This document shows, one piece after another, positions 8,661-17,040 of a stretch of 64,000 nt of DNA. Where the stretch lies: contig CAXXXM010000001.1 of NCBI GenBank assembly GCA_963663265.2, forward strand, positions 1,302,001-1,366,000, in the 5' to 3' direction. Numbering within the stretch: position 1 is the first letter of the stretch; each line of letters begins with the position of its first letter. This DNA comes from JAEXOD01 sp963663265. GTDB lineage: Bacteria; Bacteroidota; Ignavibacteria; Ignavibacteriales; Melioribacteraceae. Under the pieces are notes generated by a model. It did not search any database. It was given only the letters and a program-made list of their open reading frames with translations, and was not told where the DNA came from. The position numbers were made by a program, and so were the translations under genes.

Positions 8661-8684
8661 GTTAACATTGTTAGAATTTTTAAC
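8661..8684. promoter_or_regulatory. Candidate TetR operator
   Basis: A 24-base imperfect inverted repeat, GTTAACATTGTT and its partner ending TTTTTAAC, with 8 of 12 symmetric positions matched. It covers the predicted transcription start just ahead of tetR, the usual place for autorepression by a TetR-family protein. Similarity is moderate. Confidence 0.4.
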
Positions 8685-8704
8685 TAATATAGGTTTATGG
8701 AATA

Positions 8705-9283
8705 TTGAGTCATTTAGAAAGGAAGCAACGCGAAAAGGAAGAACTTCGACTAAAGATATTTGATGCTGCATTATCCATTGCAAAAGCAGAAGGCTGGAGC
8801 AACGTGACAATAAGAAAGATTGCAGATAAAATCGAATATACTCCACCAATTATATATGAACACTTTAATAGCAAAGAAGACTTATTCAAAGAAATTGTTT
8901 ACAATGGTTTTGAACAGATTAATAATACATTTTTAGAAGCAAGAAAAAAAGAAAAAGACGCTAAAAAACTAATTAAAACAATTTCCATTGGTCAATTCGA
9001 TTTTGCATTTAAAAATAGAGAATTGTTTTCTTTAATGTTTAGTACTGAAAGACCGGCTCCAAACCAAAATATGATTAAGATATTCGGAATGATTAGAGAA
9101 TTGTTCTTTAATTTAGCAAAAGGGGACGCTAAACTTTATGAGGAAATATTTTTAACATGGAAATATTTTACACATGGTGCCATTGCAGTAATGTTGCAAT
9201 ATCCACCTCCACCCCAGTTTTCTCATGTTAACCTAAGAGAGATTTACGAAAGTATGATAGATCGATATTTAAACACTATTTAA
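8705..9283 (+). CDS. TetR/AcrR family transcriptional regulator of the efflux operon
   Basis: 192 residues with an N-terminal TetR helix-turn-helix (about residues 12-58, VTIRKIADKIEYTPPIIYEHF, then the NSKEDLF linker) and an all-helical ligand-binding C-terminal domain. It starts with TTG at 8705; the nearby ATG at 8697 is in another frame and reaches a stop after three codons, and no later ATG leaves the DNA-binding domain intact. It lies 31 bases before the TolC-like gene, so it is the first gene of a regulator-TolC-MFP-RND operon and presumably represses it in the absence of the exported compound. Ligand unknown. Confidence 0.88.
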   Translation: MSHLERKQREKEELRLKIFDAALSIAKAEGWSNVTIRKIADKIEYTPPIIYEHFNSKEDLFKEIVYNGFEQINNTFLEARKKEKDAKKLIKTISIGQFDFAFKNRELFSLMFSTERPAPNQNMIKIFGMIRELFFNLAKGDAKLYEEIFLTWKYFTHGAIAVMLQYPPPPQFSHVNLREIYESMIDRYLNTI

Positions 9284-9314
9284 CAATTATTCATTCATTA
9301 ACACATTATTTTTT

Positions 9315-10670
9315 ATGAAGAAAACTATTTTTGCAATATTCTTTTTTGTATCAATTCAAGCATATTTATTTGCTCAAGAATACTCCTTAAAAGATTGCTT
9401 GAATTATGCAGCTAACAAAAACAGCAATTTGAAAATCGCTTCCTTAAATTATGAGATAAGCGAAAAACAAATTAATCAACAAATTGGAATTGGGCTTCCT
9501 CAAATTGATTTTAGCAGTACTCTAACCGATAATTTAAAAGTTAGTACATCTTTGTTACCAGGTGAGTTAATGGGTAAACCTGGTATAATGGTTCCTGTAA
9601 AAATGGGAACTAAGTATAATTTTTCTGCCGGATTAAAACTTACTCAAAAAATATTTGACCCTTCATTTTGGGTGGGTTTAGAAGCTGCAAAACTAAGTCG
9701 TAAATATTATAGTCAAAATTCTGAAAAAACTAACGAAACCGTGTTTTACGATGTTAGTTCGTCATATTTTAGAGCTTTAATTTCAAAAAAACAATTAACA
9801 AACCTTGAAAATATCCTAAAGGCTTCAGAAAAGACTTTAGCTGCTACTGAATTAAGATATAAAAACGGAATGGCAAAAAAAACTGATGTTGATAAAATAA
9901 AAGTTAGTTATAATAAAACTAAATCACAAGTTGAGCAGGCAGATTTAAACTTTAAACAATTATTAAATGTTTTAAAATTTAAAATGGGTATGCCTGTTGA
10001 ACAAGAAATTGTTTTATTTGATAATCTTACCGATAATGAAAATACCGATAAGCATTTAGAAGAAACAGAAAGTGATAAAGAATCTACATTAACAAATCGG
10101 ATCGATTATAGGATACTTCAAACTCAACTTGAATTATATGAAACAGACAAGAAGAACAAAATGTTATCATATCTACCGACTCTATCCTTTACTGCAAATT
10201 TCAATTATTCAGCAATGCGTCAAGAATTTGATTTTTTTCAATCCGGAAAAAACTGGTTTAATAGCTCTTCTATTGGATTTGAATTTAAATTACCAATATT
10301 TTCAGGATTGGCAAGATATTCAAGAGTACAAGAAGCTGGATTAAATGTTGATATAGCAAAAGAGAACTTAAATTTAACATCTCAAGCAATAAAAGTTGAT
10401 TTAAGCAATGCATTTATTCAATATAAAAGTGCAATTGACAACATAAAAAATGAAAAAGAGAATTTAGATTTAGCTACAAGCGTATATAAAAACACCCAAA
10501 TAGAATATGAACAAGGTGCAAGTTCATCGTTAGATTTAATTCAAGCTGAAAGTGCCTTATGTGATACTCAAAATTTATATTATACCAAACTTTTGTCGTT
10601 ATATATAGCTGAATTAGATTTTCAAAAATCGAAAGGTTCGTTAATTAATTTTTTAAATAATTTAAAGTAA
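9315..10670 (+). CDS. TolC-family outer-membrane efflux channel
   Basis: 451 residues. A signal peptide (MKKTIFAIFFFVSIQAYLFAQ) precedes two outer-membrane efflux protein (OEP) repeats made of long helical segments, with the typical start EYSLKDCLNYAANKNSNLKIA and the internal repeat marks ALISKKQLTNLENILKASE and NEKENLDLATSVYKNTQIEYEQG. It should form the trimeric outer-membrane duct of the tripartite pump encoded with the next two genes (8 and 9 bases apart). Confidence 0.9.
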   Translation: MKKTIFAIFFFVSIQAYLFAQEYSLKDCLNYAANKNSNLKIASLNYEISEKQINQQIGIGLPQIDFSSTLTDNLKVSTSLLPGELMGKPGIMVPVKMGTKYNFSAGLKLTQKIFDPSFWVGLEAAKLSRKYYSQNSEKTNETVFYDVSSSYFRALISKKQLTNLENILKASEKTLAATELRYKNGMAKKTDVDKIKVSYNKTKSQVEQADLNFKQLLNVLKFKMGMPVEQEIVLFDNLTDNENTDKHLEETESDKESTLTNRIDYRILQTQLELYETDKKNKMLSYLPTLSFTANFNYSAMRQEFDFFQSGKNWFNSSSIGFEFKLPIFSGLARYSRVQEAGLNVDIAKENLNLTSQAIKVDLSNAFIQYKSAIDNIKNEKENLDLATSVYKNTQIEYEQGASSSLDLIQAESALCDTQNLYYTKLLSLYIAELDFQKSKGSLINFLNNLK

Positions 10671-10677
10671 AACTTAT

Positions 10678-11730
10678 ATGAAAAAAATAATAATTATTGT
10701 AGTCGTAATACTTATTGTTGCAGCAGCAGCAGTTCAATTAAAAACAAATAGAGACAAAAACACTACTCTGAATATGGACTTAACTGAAAAAGTAGTAACA
10801 GTTTCTGTTGCCAAAGTTTTAGAAAAAAATGCTTCAATGGAATTAAATTTAACAGGTACTTTAAAACCGTATAAAGAATTAAATATCCCATCTGAAACTT
10901 CTGGGAAAATATCAAAACTTAATTTTGATTTAGGAAGTAGTTTTGCAAAAGGAAGTGTAATCGCAAATATAGATGATAAACTTAAAAAACTCACTTATTC
11001 AACTGCAAAATCTGATTTTGAAAAAATTGCAAAAGACTTAAAAAGAACAAAAAATTTATTTGAAGGTGGTTCAGCTTCCGAACAGACATTAGATGCTATT
11101 ACAGCAAGTTATGAGACGGCAAAAAATAAAATGGAAGATGCTGAAAAGCAATTGAGCTATACAAATATTACTACTTCAATTGCAGGAACAATTACTAAGA
11201 AAAATATTGAAGAAGGTACATATGTTAATCAAGGTACCATTGTTGCAACAATAGTAGATATTTCAAGATTAAAAGTAAATTTAAGCGTATCAGAAGGCAA
11301 TGTTTATCTACTTAAAAAGGGGCAAAAAGTAAATATTTCAACCGATATTTATCCAAATGTTACTTTTAGTGGAATAATATCTTTTATTAGTCCTTCAGGA
11401 AATGATTATCACAATTACGATGTAGAAGTTGAAATGGCAAATAGCACAAAAAATCCTCTTAAAGCGGGTTCTTTTGTAAATGTTAATATAAAAATTTCTT
11501 CAGATAAAAATGGTCTTTTTATTCCTCGAGAATCTTTAATAGGAAGTGTTAAAGATGCTCAAGTTTATGTAGCAAAAAATGGAAAAGCTGTATTACAAAA
11601 AATAACCGTTGAAAATACAAATGATGACTATTTGTTAGTTTTATCCGGTCTTACAAAAGATGAACAGGTAATAGTCGCAGGTCAAGTAAATTTAAGCAAT
11701 AATAAATCAATAAAAATTATCAATAACTAA
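10678..11730 (+). CDS. RND periplasmic adaptor (membrane fusion protein)
   Basis: 350 residues with an N-terminal membrane anchor (residues 3-20, no lipobox cysteine), then the adaptor order: half lipoyl motif (LNIPSETSGKISKLNFDLGSSFAKG), a short helical hairpin (about 105-155), second half lipoyl and beta-barrel (VDISRLKVNLSVSEGNVYLLKKGQ) and membrane-proximal domain. It bridges the RND transporter and the TolC-like channel. It is on the small side for AcrA relatives, with a short hairpin. Confidence 0.9.
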   Translation: MKKIIIIVVVILIVAAAAVQLKTNRDKNTTLNMDLTEKVVTVSVAKVLEKNASMELNLTGTLKPYKELNIPSETSGKISKLNFDLGSSFAKGSVIANIDDKLKKLTYSTAKSDFEKIAKDLKRTKNLFEGGSASEQTLDAITASYETAKNKMEDAEKQLSYTNITTSIAGTITKKNIEEGTYVNQGTIVATIVDISRLKVNLSVSEGNVYLLKKGQKVNISTDIYPNVTFSGIISFISPSGNDYHNYDVEVEMANSTKNPLKAGSFVNVNIKISSDKNGLFIPRESLIGSVKDAQVYVAKNGKAVLQKITVENTNDDYLLVLSGLTKDEQVIVAGQVNLSNNKSIKIINN

Positions 11731-11739
11731 AGAAATAAT

Positions 11740-14700
11740 ATGACAGTTACCGAATTAGCTATAAAACGTTCTACATTAGTAGTAGTTCTTTTTTCGACAT
11801 TAACAATAATTGGTATATTAAGCTATAAAATGTTGAATTATGAACTGATACCTAAGATGGATATGCCTATCATGTCTATTGTAACACAATATCCTGGTGC
11901 TTCTGCAGATGAGGTAGAAAGTTCAGTCACAAAAAAATTAGAAGATGCTCTTTCAGCATTGGAAAATGTAAAATATATGAGTTCATCGTCACTTGAAGGA
12001 GCTTCAAGTATTGTAATTGAATTATTGCCCAATACAAATAGTGATCTTGCTTTACAAGATGCACAAAGAAAAATAAATGCGGTATTATACCAGTTGCCAA
12101 CATCAGTTAAAACTCCTTCTCTAATGAAGTTTTCAACAGATGATATACCTATACTTAAATTAGGTGTTAATGCAAATATTAAACCAACTGAATTATATCA
12201 ATTAGTTGAAGATCGAATTAAACCTCAATTATCAAAAATTAAGGGCGTTGGTCAAGTATCGTTAATTGGTGGTGAAGAAAGGGAAATCAAAATTAATGTT
12301 GATAGAGCAAAATTAGAATCTTACAAACTTCCAATTGCCAAAGTATTTAGTGTTGTTAATTCATCAAACTTAGAATTTGCAACAGGCAAAATTGAAGGGA
12401 CACAAAACCAATACACGTTACGTTTGGCTGGAAAAATTTCTTCTTTAAATCAATTAAGAGAATTAGTAATATCAAAAACTGCTAATAACTCTATTATTAA
12501 AATAAAAGATATTGCAGAAGTTGTTGACGGTATTGCAGAATACAAAACCCTTAATAGAATTAATGGACAAAGTTCTGTTGGTATACAAATTTTAAAACAA
12601 TCTGATGCAAATTCAGTTGCTGTTTGTGATCTGGCAAAAGAAGAATTTGAAAAGATGGAAAAACAGTATGCAAAAGAGGGAGTAAAATTTACTATCGCTG
12701 CCGATAATTCAATTTTTACAGTTGCTTCTGCCGATGCAGTTATGGAAGACTTGGGCTTGGCTGTAATTTTGGTTGCAATTGTTATGTTCTTATTTTTACA
12801 TAGTTTAAGAAACTCTTTAATAGTTTTAGTCTCTATTCCAACTTCTTTAATTTCTGTTTTTACAGCTATGTATGTATTCAATTTTTCTCTAAATTTAATG
12901 ACATTAATGGGTTTATCTTTAGTTATTGGAATTCTTGTTGATGATTCCATTGTAGTATTGGAGAATATTTATAGACATCTTTCCATGGGGAAAAAGAGAG
13001 GCGTGGCAGCTCTTGATGGTAGAAATGAAATTGGTTTTACAGCCGTTGCAATAACATTTGTTGACGTTGTTGTATTTGTTCCTATGGCTTTAGTTACAGG
13101 AATGATTGGTAACATATTACGAGAATTTGCTTTAGTTGTTGTGTTTTCAACTTTAATGAGTTTGTTTGTTTCATTTACGGTTACTCCTTTATTAGCTTCA
13201 AGATTTAGTAAAATAGAAAAATTAACTAAAGGAACATTGTTAGGAAAAATTGGCTTAGGGTTTGAAGAATATTATAATAAATTAGTATTGTTTTATGAAG
13301 GAATTCTTAAATGGGGATTAGATCATAGAAAAATTATTTATGGTTCTATAACTATTTTATTCTTTTTATCACTTACTTTAGTTGGATTCAAATTTATTGG
13401 TAGTGAATTTTTTCCACAAACAGATAGGGGAGAATTTGTTATTCAATTAGAAGGAGAACCTCAAAATACAATATACAAAACAAATGTTTTAACTGAAAAA
13501 GTTGAAAAACTTCTTTTAGATAAACCGGAAGTTGAAAAAGTATTCACAAACATTGGTTATTCAAGCAGTTCAATGATGGGTGGTTCAAGCGAATCCCATA
13601 AAGCACAATTAACCGTAACAATTATTGATAAACAGCTACGTGATTATGCAATTGCAGAATATGCAGCAAAAATTAAAAAAGAAATATTGGATAAAATTCC
13701 TGGATTAAAAGTTACATCTACTCCAGCAAGTATGATGGGAGGAAGTGATGCTCCAATCCAAATATTATTACGTGGTTCCAATATGGATGAGATTTATACA
13801 ACTGCAGATAAGGTTATGGATTTAATTAAAGATGTTAAAGGTATAAACGATATAAGATTATCCGTTGAAAAAAGTAAACCTGAAATGCATATTGAACTTA
13901 ATAGAGAAAAAATGAGTCAATTAGGGCTTTCTGTTTCTGATGTTGGAAATACATTACAAGTTGCTTTTTCCGGTAATACTGATTTGCAGTATTCTGATGG
14001 TGGAACTGATTACGATATTAATGTAAAATTAGACCAATTTGATAGAAAAAAAGTTGAAGATGTAGGATCAATTACTTTTGTTAATAGTAGTGGACAAATA
14101 ATAAAACTGAATCAATTTGCAAATATTGCTCAGTCTTTAGGACCAAATAAACTTGAAAGATACGATAGAATATCATCCATTTATGTTAAGGCTGAAGTAT
14201 ACGGCAGACCTATTGGTACGGTAGGCGAGGAGATTAAACAATTGGTTGCAGCTAACATTAAAACAAATACAGTATCAATTGATTATAAGGGACAACTCGA
14301 AAGACAAGCAGAAGCATTTAGTAGCTTATTTTTTGCTTTTGGTGCTGCAATTATGTTAGTTTATTTTGTTATGGTTGCTCTTTATAATTCATACATTTAT
14401 CCTTTTGTTGTATTGTTCTCATTACCTGTAGCCATTATTGGGGCACTAACTGCATTAGCATTAACTGGACAGAACTTATCAATATTTTCTTTAATTGGTA
14501 TAATAATGCTTATGGGGTTGGTAGCAAAGAATGCAATTCTTGTTGTTGATTTTACAAATCACCTAAGAGAAAAAGGCTTAGGTGTAAAAGAAGCGTTAAT
14601 TGAAGCAGGTAAAGAAAGACTACGTCCAATATTAATGACTACAATAGCAATGGTATTTGGAATGTTACCCCTTGCAATTGCATCAGGTGCATCAGCAGAA

Positions 14701-14859
14701 AGTAAAAATGGTTTAGCTTGGGCTATTATTGGAGGTTTAACTAGTTCGCTTATTTTAACATTGGTTTTAGTTCCCGCTGTATATGTATCAGTTGAAAATT
14801 TACGAGCTAAATTTTCGAAAAAAGTTAAAAAAGATGAAGTTGATTTAGTGAAAAATTAA
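11740..14859 (+). CDS. RND family inner-membrane efflux transporter
   Basis: 1039 residues, the usual RND length, with twelve predicted membrane helices in two sixes and two large periplasmic loops. Proton-relay residues are intact: Asp401-Asp402 in helix 4 (GILVDDSIVVLENI) and Lys930 in helix 10 (VAKNAILVVDF). The start MTVTELAIKRSTLVVVLF and PGASADEVE motif are those of the AcrB/HAE1 group. It is the proton-driven pump of the operon; multidrug, lipid or other hydrophobic substrates are all possible. Confidence 0.93.
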   Translation: MTVTELAIKRSTLVVVLFSTLTIIGILSYKMLNYELIPKMDMPIMSIVTQYPGASADEVESSVTKKLEDALSALENVKYMSSSSLEGASSIVIELLPNTNSDLALQDAQRKINAVLYQLPTSVKTPSLMKFSTDDIPILKLGVNANIKPTELYQLVEDRIKPQLSKIKGVGQVSLIGGEEREIKINVDRAKLESYKLPIAKVFSVVNSSNLEFATGKIEGTQNQYTLRLAGKISSLNQLRELVISKTANNSIIKIKDIAEVVDGIAEYKTLNRINGQSSVGIQILKQSDANSVAVCDLAKEEFEKMEKQYAKEGVKFTIAADNSIFTVASADAVMEDLGLAVILVAIVMFLFLHSLRNSLIVLVSIPTSLISVFTAMYVFNFSLNLMTLMGLSLVIGILVDDSIVVLENIYRHLSMGKKRGVAALDGRNEIGFTAVAITFVDVVVFVPMALVTGMIGNILREFALVVVFSTLMSLFVSFTVTPLLASRFSKIEKLTKGTLLGKIGLGFEEYYNKLVLFYEGILKWGLDHRKIIYGSITILFFLSLTLVGFKFIGSEFFPQTDRGEFVIQLEGEPQNTIYKTNVLTEKVEKLLLDKPEVEKVFTNIGYSSSSMMGGSSESHKAQLTVTIIDKQLRDYAIAEYAAKIKKEILDKIPGLKVTSTPASMMGGSDAPIQILLRGSNMDEIYTTADKVMDLIKDVKGINDIRLSVEKSKPEMHIELNREKMSQLGLSVSDVGNTLQVAFSGNTDLQYSDGGTDYDINVKLDQFDRKKVEDVGSITFVNSSGQIIKLNQFANIAQSLGPNKLERYDRISSIYVKAEVYGRPIGTVGEEIKQLVAANIKTNTVSIDYKGQLERQAEAFSSLFFAFGAAIMLVYFVMVALYNSYIYPFVVLFSLPVAIIGALTALALTGQNLSIFSLIGIIMLMGLVAKNAILVVDFTNHLREKGLGVKEALIEAGKERLRPILMTTIAMVFGMLPLAIASGASAESKNGLAWAIIGGLTSSLILTLVLVPAVYVSVENLRAKFSKKVKKDEVDLVKN

Positions 14860-14888
14860 AATCCCAAAAGTCCGCTCCCCAAATAAAA

Positions 14889-14923
14889 GAGGCTGTAAGT
14901 TTTTAATTTACAGCCTTTTATTT
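14889..14923. terminator. Bidirectional terminator between the RND gene and dps
   Basis: Eight-base stem GGCTGTAA / TTACAGCC around a T-rich loop, flanked by A-rich sequence on the left and T-rich on the right, so it can end both the plus-strand efflux transcript and the minus-strand dps transcript. Confidence 0.85.
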
Positions 14924-15376
14924 TTATTTATTTAACATTTTAATCATCCAAAGGTGTTTTTCGTATCTCCCAACTAACCCATACAACAATCCGGCAGAAA
15001 TCTCATCTTCAAATAAGTTTTGAGAACGTTTTGCAAGTTTATTTATTTCTGCTACTAAATATTCAAAATCATCAATAATGTTTTTAACCATTTCGTTTGC
15101 TTCTGGATATTCACCCGGTTGTTCTTTAACTTTTGCCAAGTTAATGTACTCATGTAGTGTTGCCGGTGCTTTAACTCCTAATATTCTAATTCTTTCTGCT
15201 ATTTCATCAATATCGTCAGCTAATTCATCATATAACTTTTCAAACAATTGATGTAATTGATAAAAATATACACCTTCAACATTCCAATGGTAGTTTCTTA
15301 ATTTTGTATATACCATAAATAAATCTGCTAAAGCAGGTTTTAACTCATTTGCCAAATTTAATTTACTATTTTCCAT
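14924..15376 (-). CDS. dps: Dps family ferritin-like DNA-binding/iron-storage protein
   Basis: 150 residues, a four-helix Dps subunit. The inter-subunit ferroxidase ligands are in register with E. coli Dps: His30 (NYHWNVEG), His42, Glu46, Asp57 and Glu61 (DIDEIAERI). The N-terminus is short and has only one lysine in the tail, so DNA binding may be weak. It oxidises Fe(II) with peroxide and stores iron in a 12-mer shell. It stands alone, divergent from a sigma54-type regulator, and its upstream region has a -24/-12-like promoter. Confidence 0.93.
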   Translation of the reverse strand: MENSKLNLANELKPALADLFMVYTKLRNYHWNVEGVYFYQLHQLFEKLYDELADDIDEIAERIRILGVKAPATLHEYINLAKVKEQPGEYPEANEMVKNIIDDFEYLVAEINKLAKRSQNLFEDEISAGLLYGLVGRYEKHLWMIKMLNK

Positions 15377-15420
15377 TATTTTCTCCGTTTATATTTATTT
15401 GTTGTTATTTTCTATTATAG

Positions 15421-15438
15421 TAACAAATCACATGCCAT
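15421..15438 (-). promoter_or_regulatory. Candidate sigma54 (-24/-12) promoter of dps
   Basis: On the minus strand TGGCATGTGATTTGTTA fits TGGCAYR-N4-TTGCW: the GG doublet (15436-15435) and the -12 doublet (15424-15423) are separated by exactly ten bases. The one deviation is GT in place of GC at -12. The predicted start near 15411 gives a leader of about 35 bases before the dps ATG. No TAnnTTTG element was seen there. Confidence 0.45.
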
Positions 15439-15497
15439 ATAAATAATACCATTTTTTTAATAGATTATCAACATTTTAATTAAACTATTTATTTTTA

Positions 15498-15548
15498 AAC
15501 GAAATATAGTTATTTTAATAACGATATTTCGTTAACAACGTTATTTCG
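15498..15548. promoter_or_regulatory. Array of three 12-mer sites, two in a 36-nt inverted repeat
   Basis: Bases 15498-15533 form a near-perfect inverted repeat: 17-base arms with one mismatch and a two-base centre. It contains AACTATATTTCG (minus strand, 15500-15511) and AACGATATTTCG (15520-15531); a third unit AACGTTATTTCG follows at 15537-15548, 17 bases on. The array ends four bases before the regulator ATG and is about 87-137 bases upstream of the predicted dps start. It is probably the binding site of the Fis-type regulator encoded next to it, acting as enhancer for dps and autoregulator for itself. Confidence 0.6.
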
Positions 15549-15552
15549 ATTT

Positions 15553-17028
15553 ATGAAAACAAATAAAACTTATTTAACACCAGAAAAGACAATGCAAATT
15601 GTCCTTGATATAATAAAAGAGATTATTCCATACGAATTAGCAGTAATTTTAAGCAAAGAAGATAATGATATACTTAGAGTTAGGTATTTTAATGGAATTC
15701 TTTCGACAACAGAACTGAACAATTATCAAATTTCTTTACATAATCGTTTGGACATTCTTGAAGTATTAAATATGGGCAAAGTTAAACTTGTTGAAGAAAC
15801 AAATGACGTGGCTCATTTAGATACATATGATGAAATATTGGATTTACCATTAGGGCATTCTTGTATGTTGATACCGTTAAAAAATGAATCGGAAACTATT
15901 GGTTTGTTAACATTAGATCATAGAGAATGCGATATTTTCACTCCTCAAAAAACTCAATTTGCACAGATGTTAAGCAGACTAATATCTCTTGCATTATCTC
16001 AATCAATTTACAATGAAACTTTAAATTCAATTAACGAAACTTTAATATTTGAAAGGACATCTTTAATCAATAATCTTTCAGATATAAGCAGAAATTTAAT
16101 CGGTAATTCTAAGACTTGGATAAATGTATTAAATCAAATCAAAATTTGTGCTCCAACAAATTCTCCAATTATGATATTAGGAGAAACAGGAACCGGAAAA
16201 GAAGAAGTAGCAAAAACTATTCACTCTTTAAGTGAAAGAAATGACAAACCATTTATAGCATTAAATTGTTCAGCCATAAATGTGAATTTAGCTGAAAGCG
16301 AATTGTTTGGACATGAGAAAGGTTCATTTACTGGAGCTGCATCTACTCGTAAAGGAAGATTTGAGTTGGCTGACGGTGGTACTCTATTTCTGGATGAAAT
16401 TGGAGATTTACCAATAGAAATTCAACCCAAGTTGTTACGGGCATTACAAAACAATACTTTTGAAAGAGTTGGAAGTGAAAAAACTATTACCACAAATGTA
16501 AGAATTATTTGTGCCACAAATGCAAATTTAGAAAACAAAATTAAAACAGGAGAATTTAGGGAAGATTTGTTTTATAGGCTAAATGTTTTTCCAATTATAT
16601 TACCTCCTCTAAGAGAACGAGTTGAAGATATTGTTTTATTAGTCAATTATTTTATTAATAAATTTTCCAAAACAAAAAAAACAGGTTTATTAAAAGAATC
16701 AATTGCCATTTTGGAAAGGTATAGTTGGCCTGGAAACATAAGAGAATTACAAAATGTTATCGAACGTGCTTTGATTTTATCAAACAACAATACTATTCAA
16801 CCTGAGCATTTAATATTAAATTATTCGTATATTGAAAAAGAAAAAAAAGTAGTCAATGTTGAAGAAGGTGTTGATGCTCTTGATATAGAAATAAAAAAAA
16901 TTATTCAAAAAGCTTTAAAGTTATGTAATGGTAAAATTTATGGTTCGGATGGAGCAGCAAATTTATTAAAAATCAAACCTACTACATTACAAAGTAAAAT
17001 TAAAAAATTAAACATTAAGCATTCATAA
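15553..17028 (+). CDS. Sigma54-interacting regulator: GAF, AAA+, Fis-type HTH
   Basis: 491 residues. An N-terminal GAF-like sensor domain (about 10-150) replaces the receiver domain of NtrC proteins. The central AAA+ domain (about 188-420) has Walker A GETGTGKE (about 210-217), the sigma54-contact loop as GSFTGA (257-262, an accepted variant of GAFTGA), Walker B GGTLFLDEIGDLP and the arginine-rich RLNVFPIILPPLRER. The C-terminal Fis-like helix-turn-helix (about 450-490) ends with AANLLKIKPTTLQSKIKKL. It activates sigma54 RNA polymerase by ATP hydrolysis, in the style of FhlA/NorR. It is divergent from dps and 12 bases upstream of a PAS histidine kinase. Confidence 0.92.
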   Translation: MKTNKTYLTPEKTMQIVLDIIKEIIPYELAVILSKEDNDILRVRYFNGILSTTELNNYQISLHNRLDILEVLNMGKVKLVEETNDVAHLDTYDEILDLPLGHSCMLIPLKNESETIGLLTLDHRECDIFTPQKTQFAQMLSRLISLALSQSIYNETLNSINETLIFERTSLINNLSDISRNLIGNSKTWINVLNQIKICAPTNSPIMILGETGTGKEEVAKTIHSLSERNDKPFIALNCSAINVNLAESELFGHEKGSFTGAASTRKGRFELADGGTLFLDEIGDLPIEIQPKLLRALQNNTFERVGSEKTITTNVRIICATNANLENKIKTGEFREDLFYRLNVFPIILPPLRERVEDIVLLVNYFINKFSKTKKTGLLKESIAILERYSWPGNIRELQNVIERALILSNNNTIQPEHLILNYSYIEKEKKVVNVEEGVDALDIEIKKIIQKALKLCNGKIYGSDGAANLLKIKPTTLQSKIKKLNIKHS

Positions 17029-17040
17029 TTGAGAAGGTGA

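Noticed and set aside
8631..8849. 72-codon minus-strand frame over the tetR start
   Set aside because: It overlaps the promoter, operator and helix-turn-helix region of tetR and has no ribosome-binding site or family likeness.
12450..12950. 166-codon minus-strand frame inside the RND transporter gene
   Set aside because: It is antisense to a conserved, motif-complete gene, with low-complexity composition and no recognisable domain.
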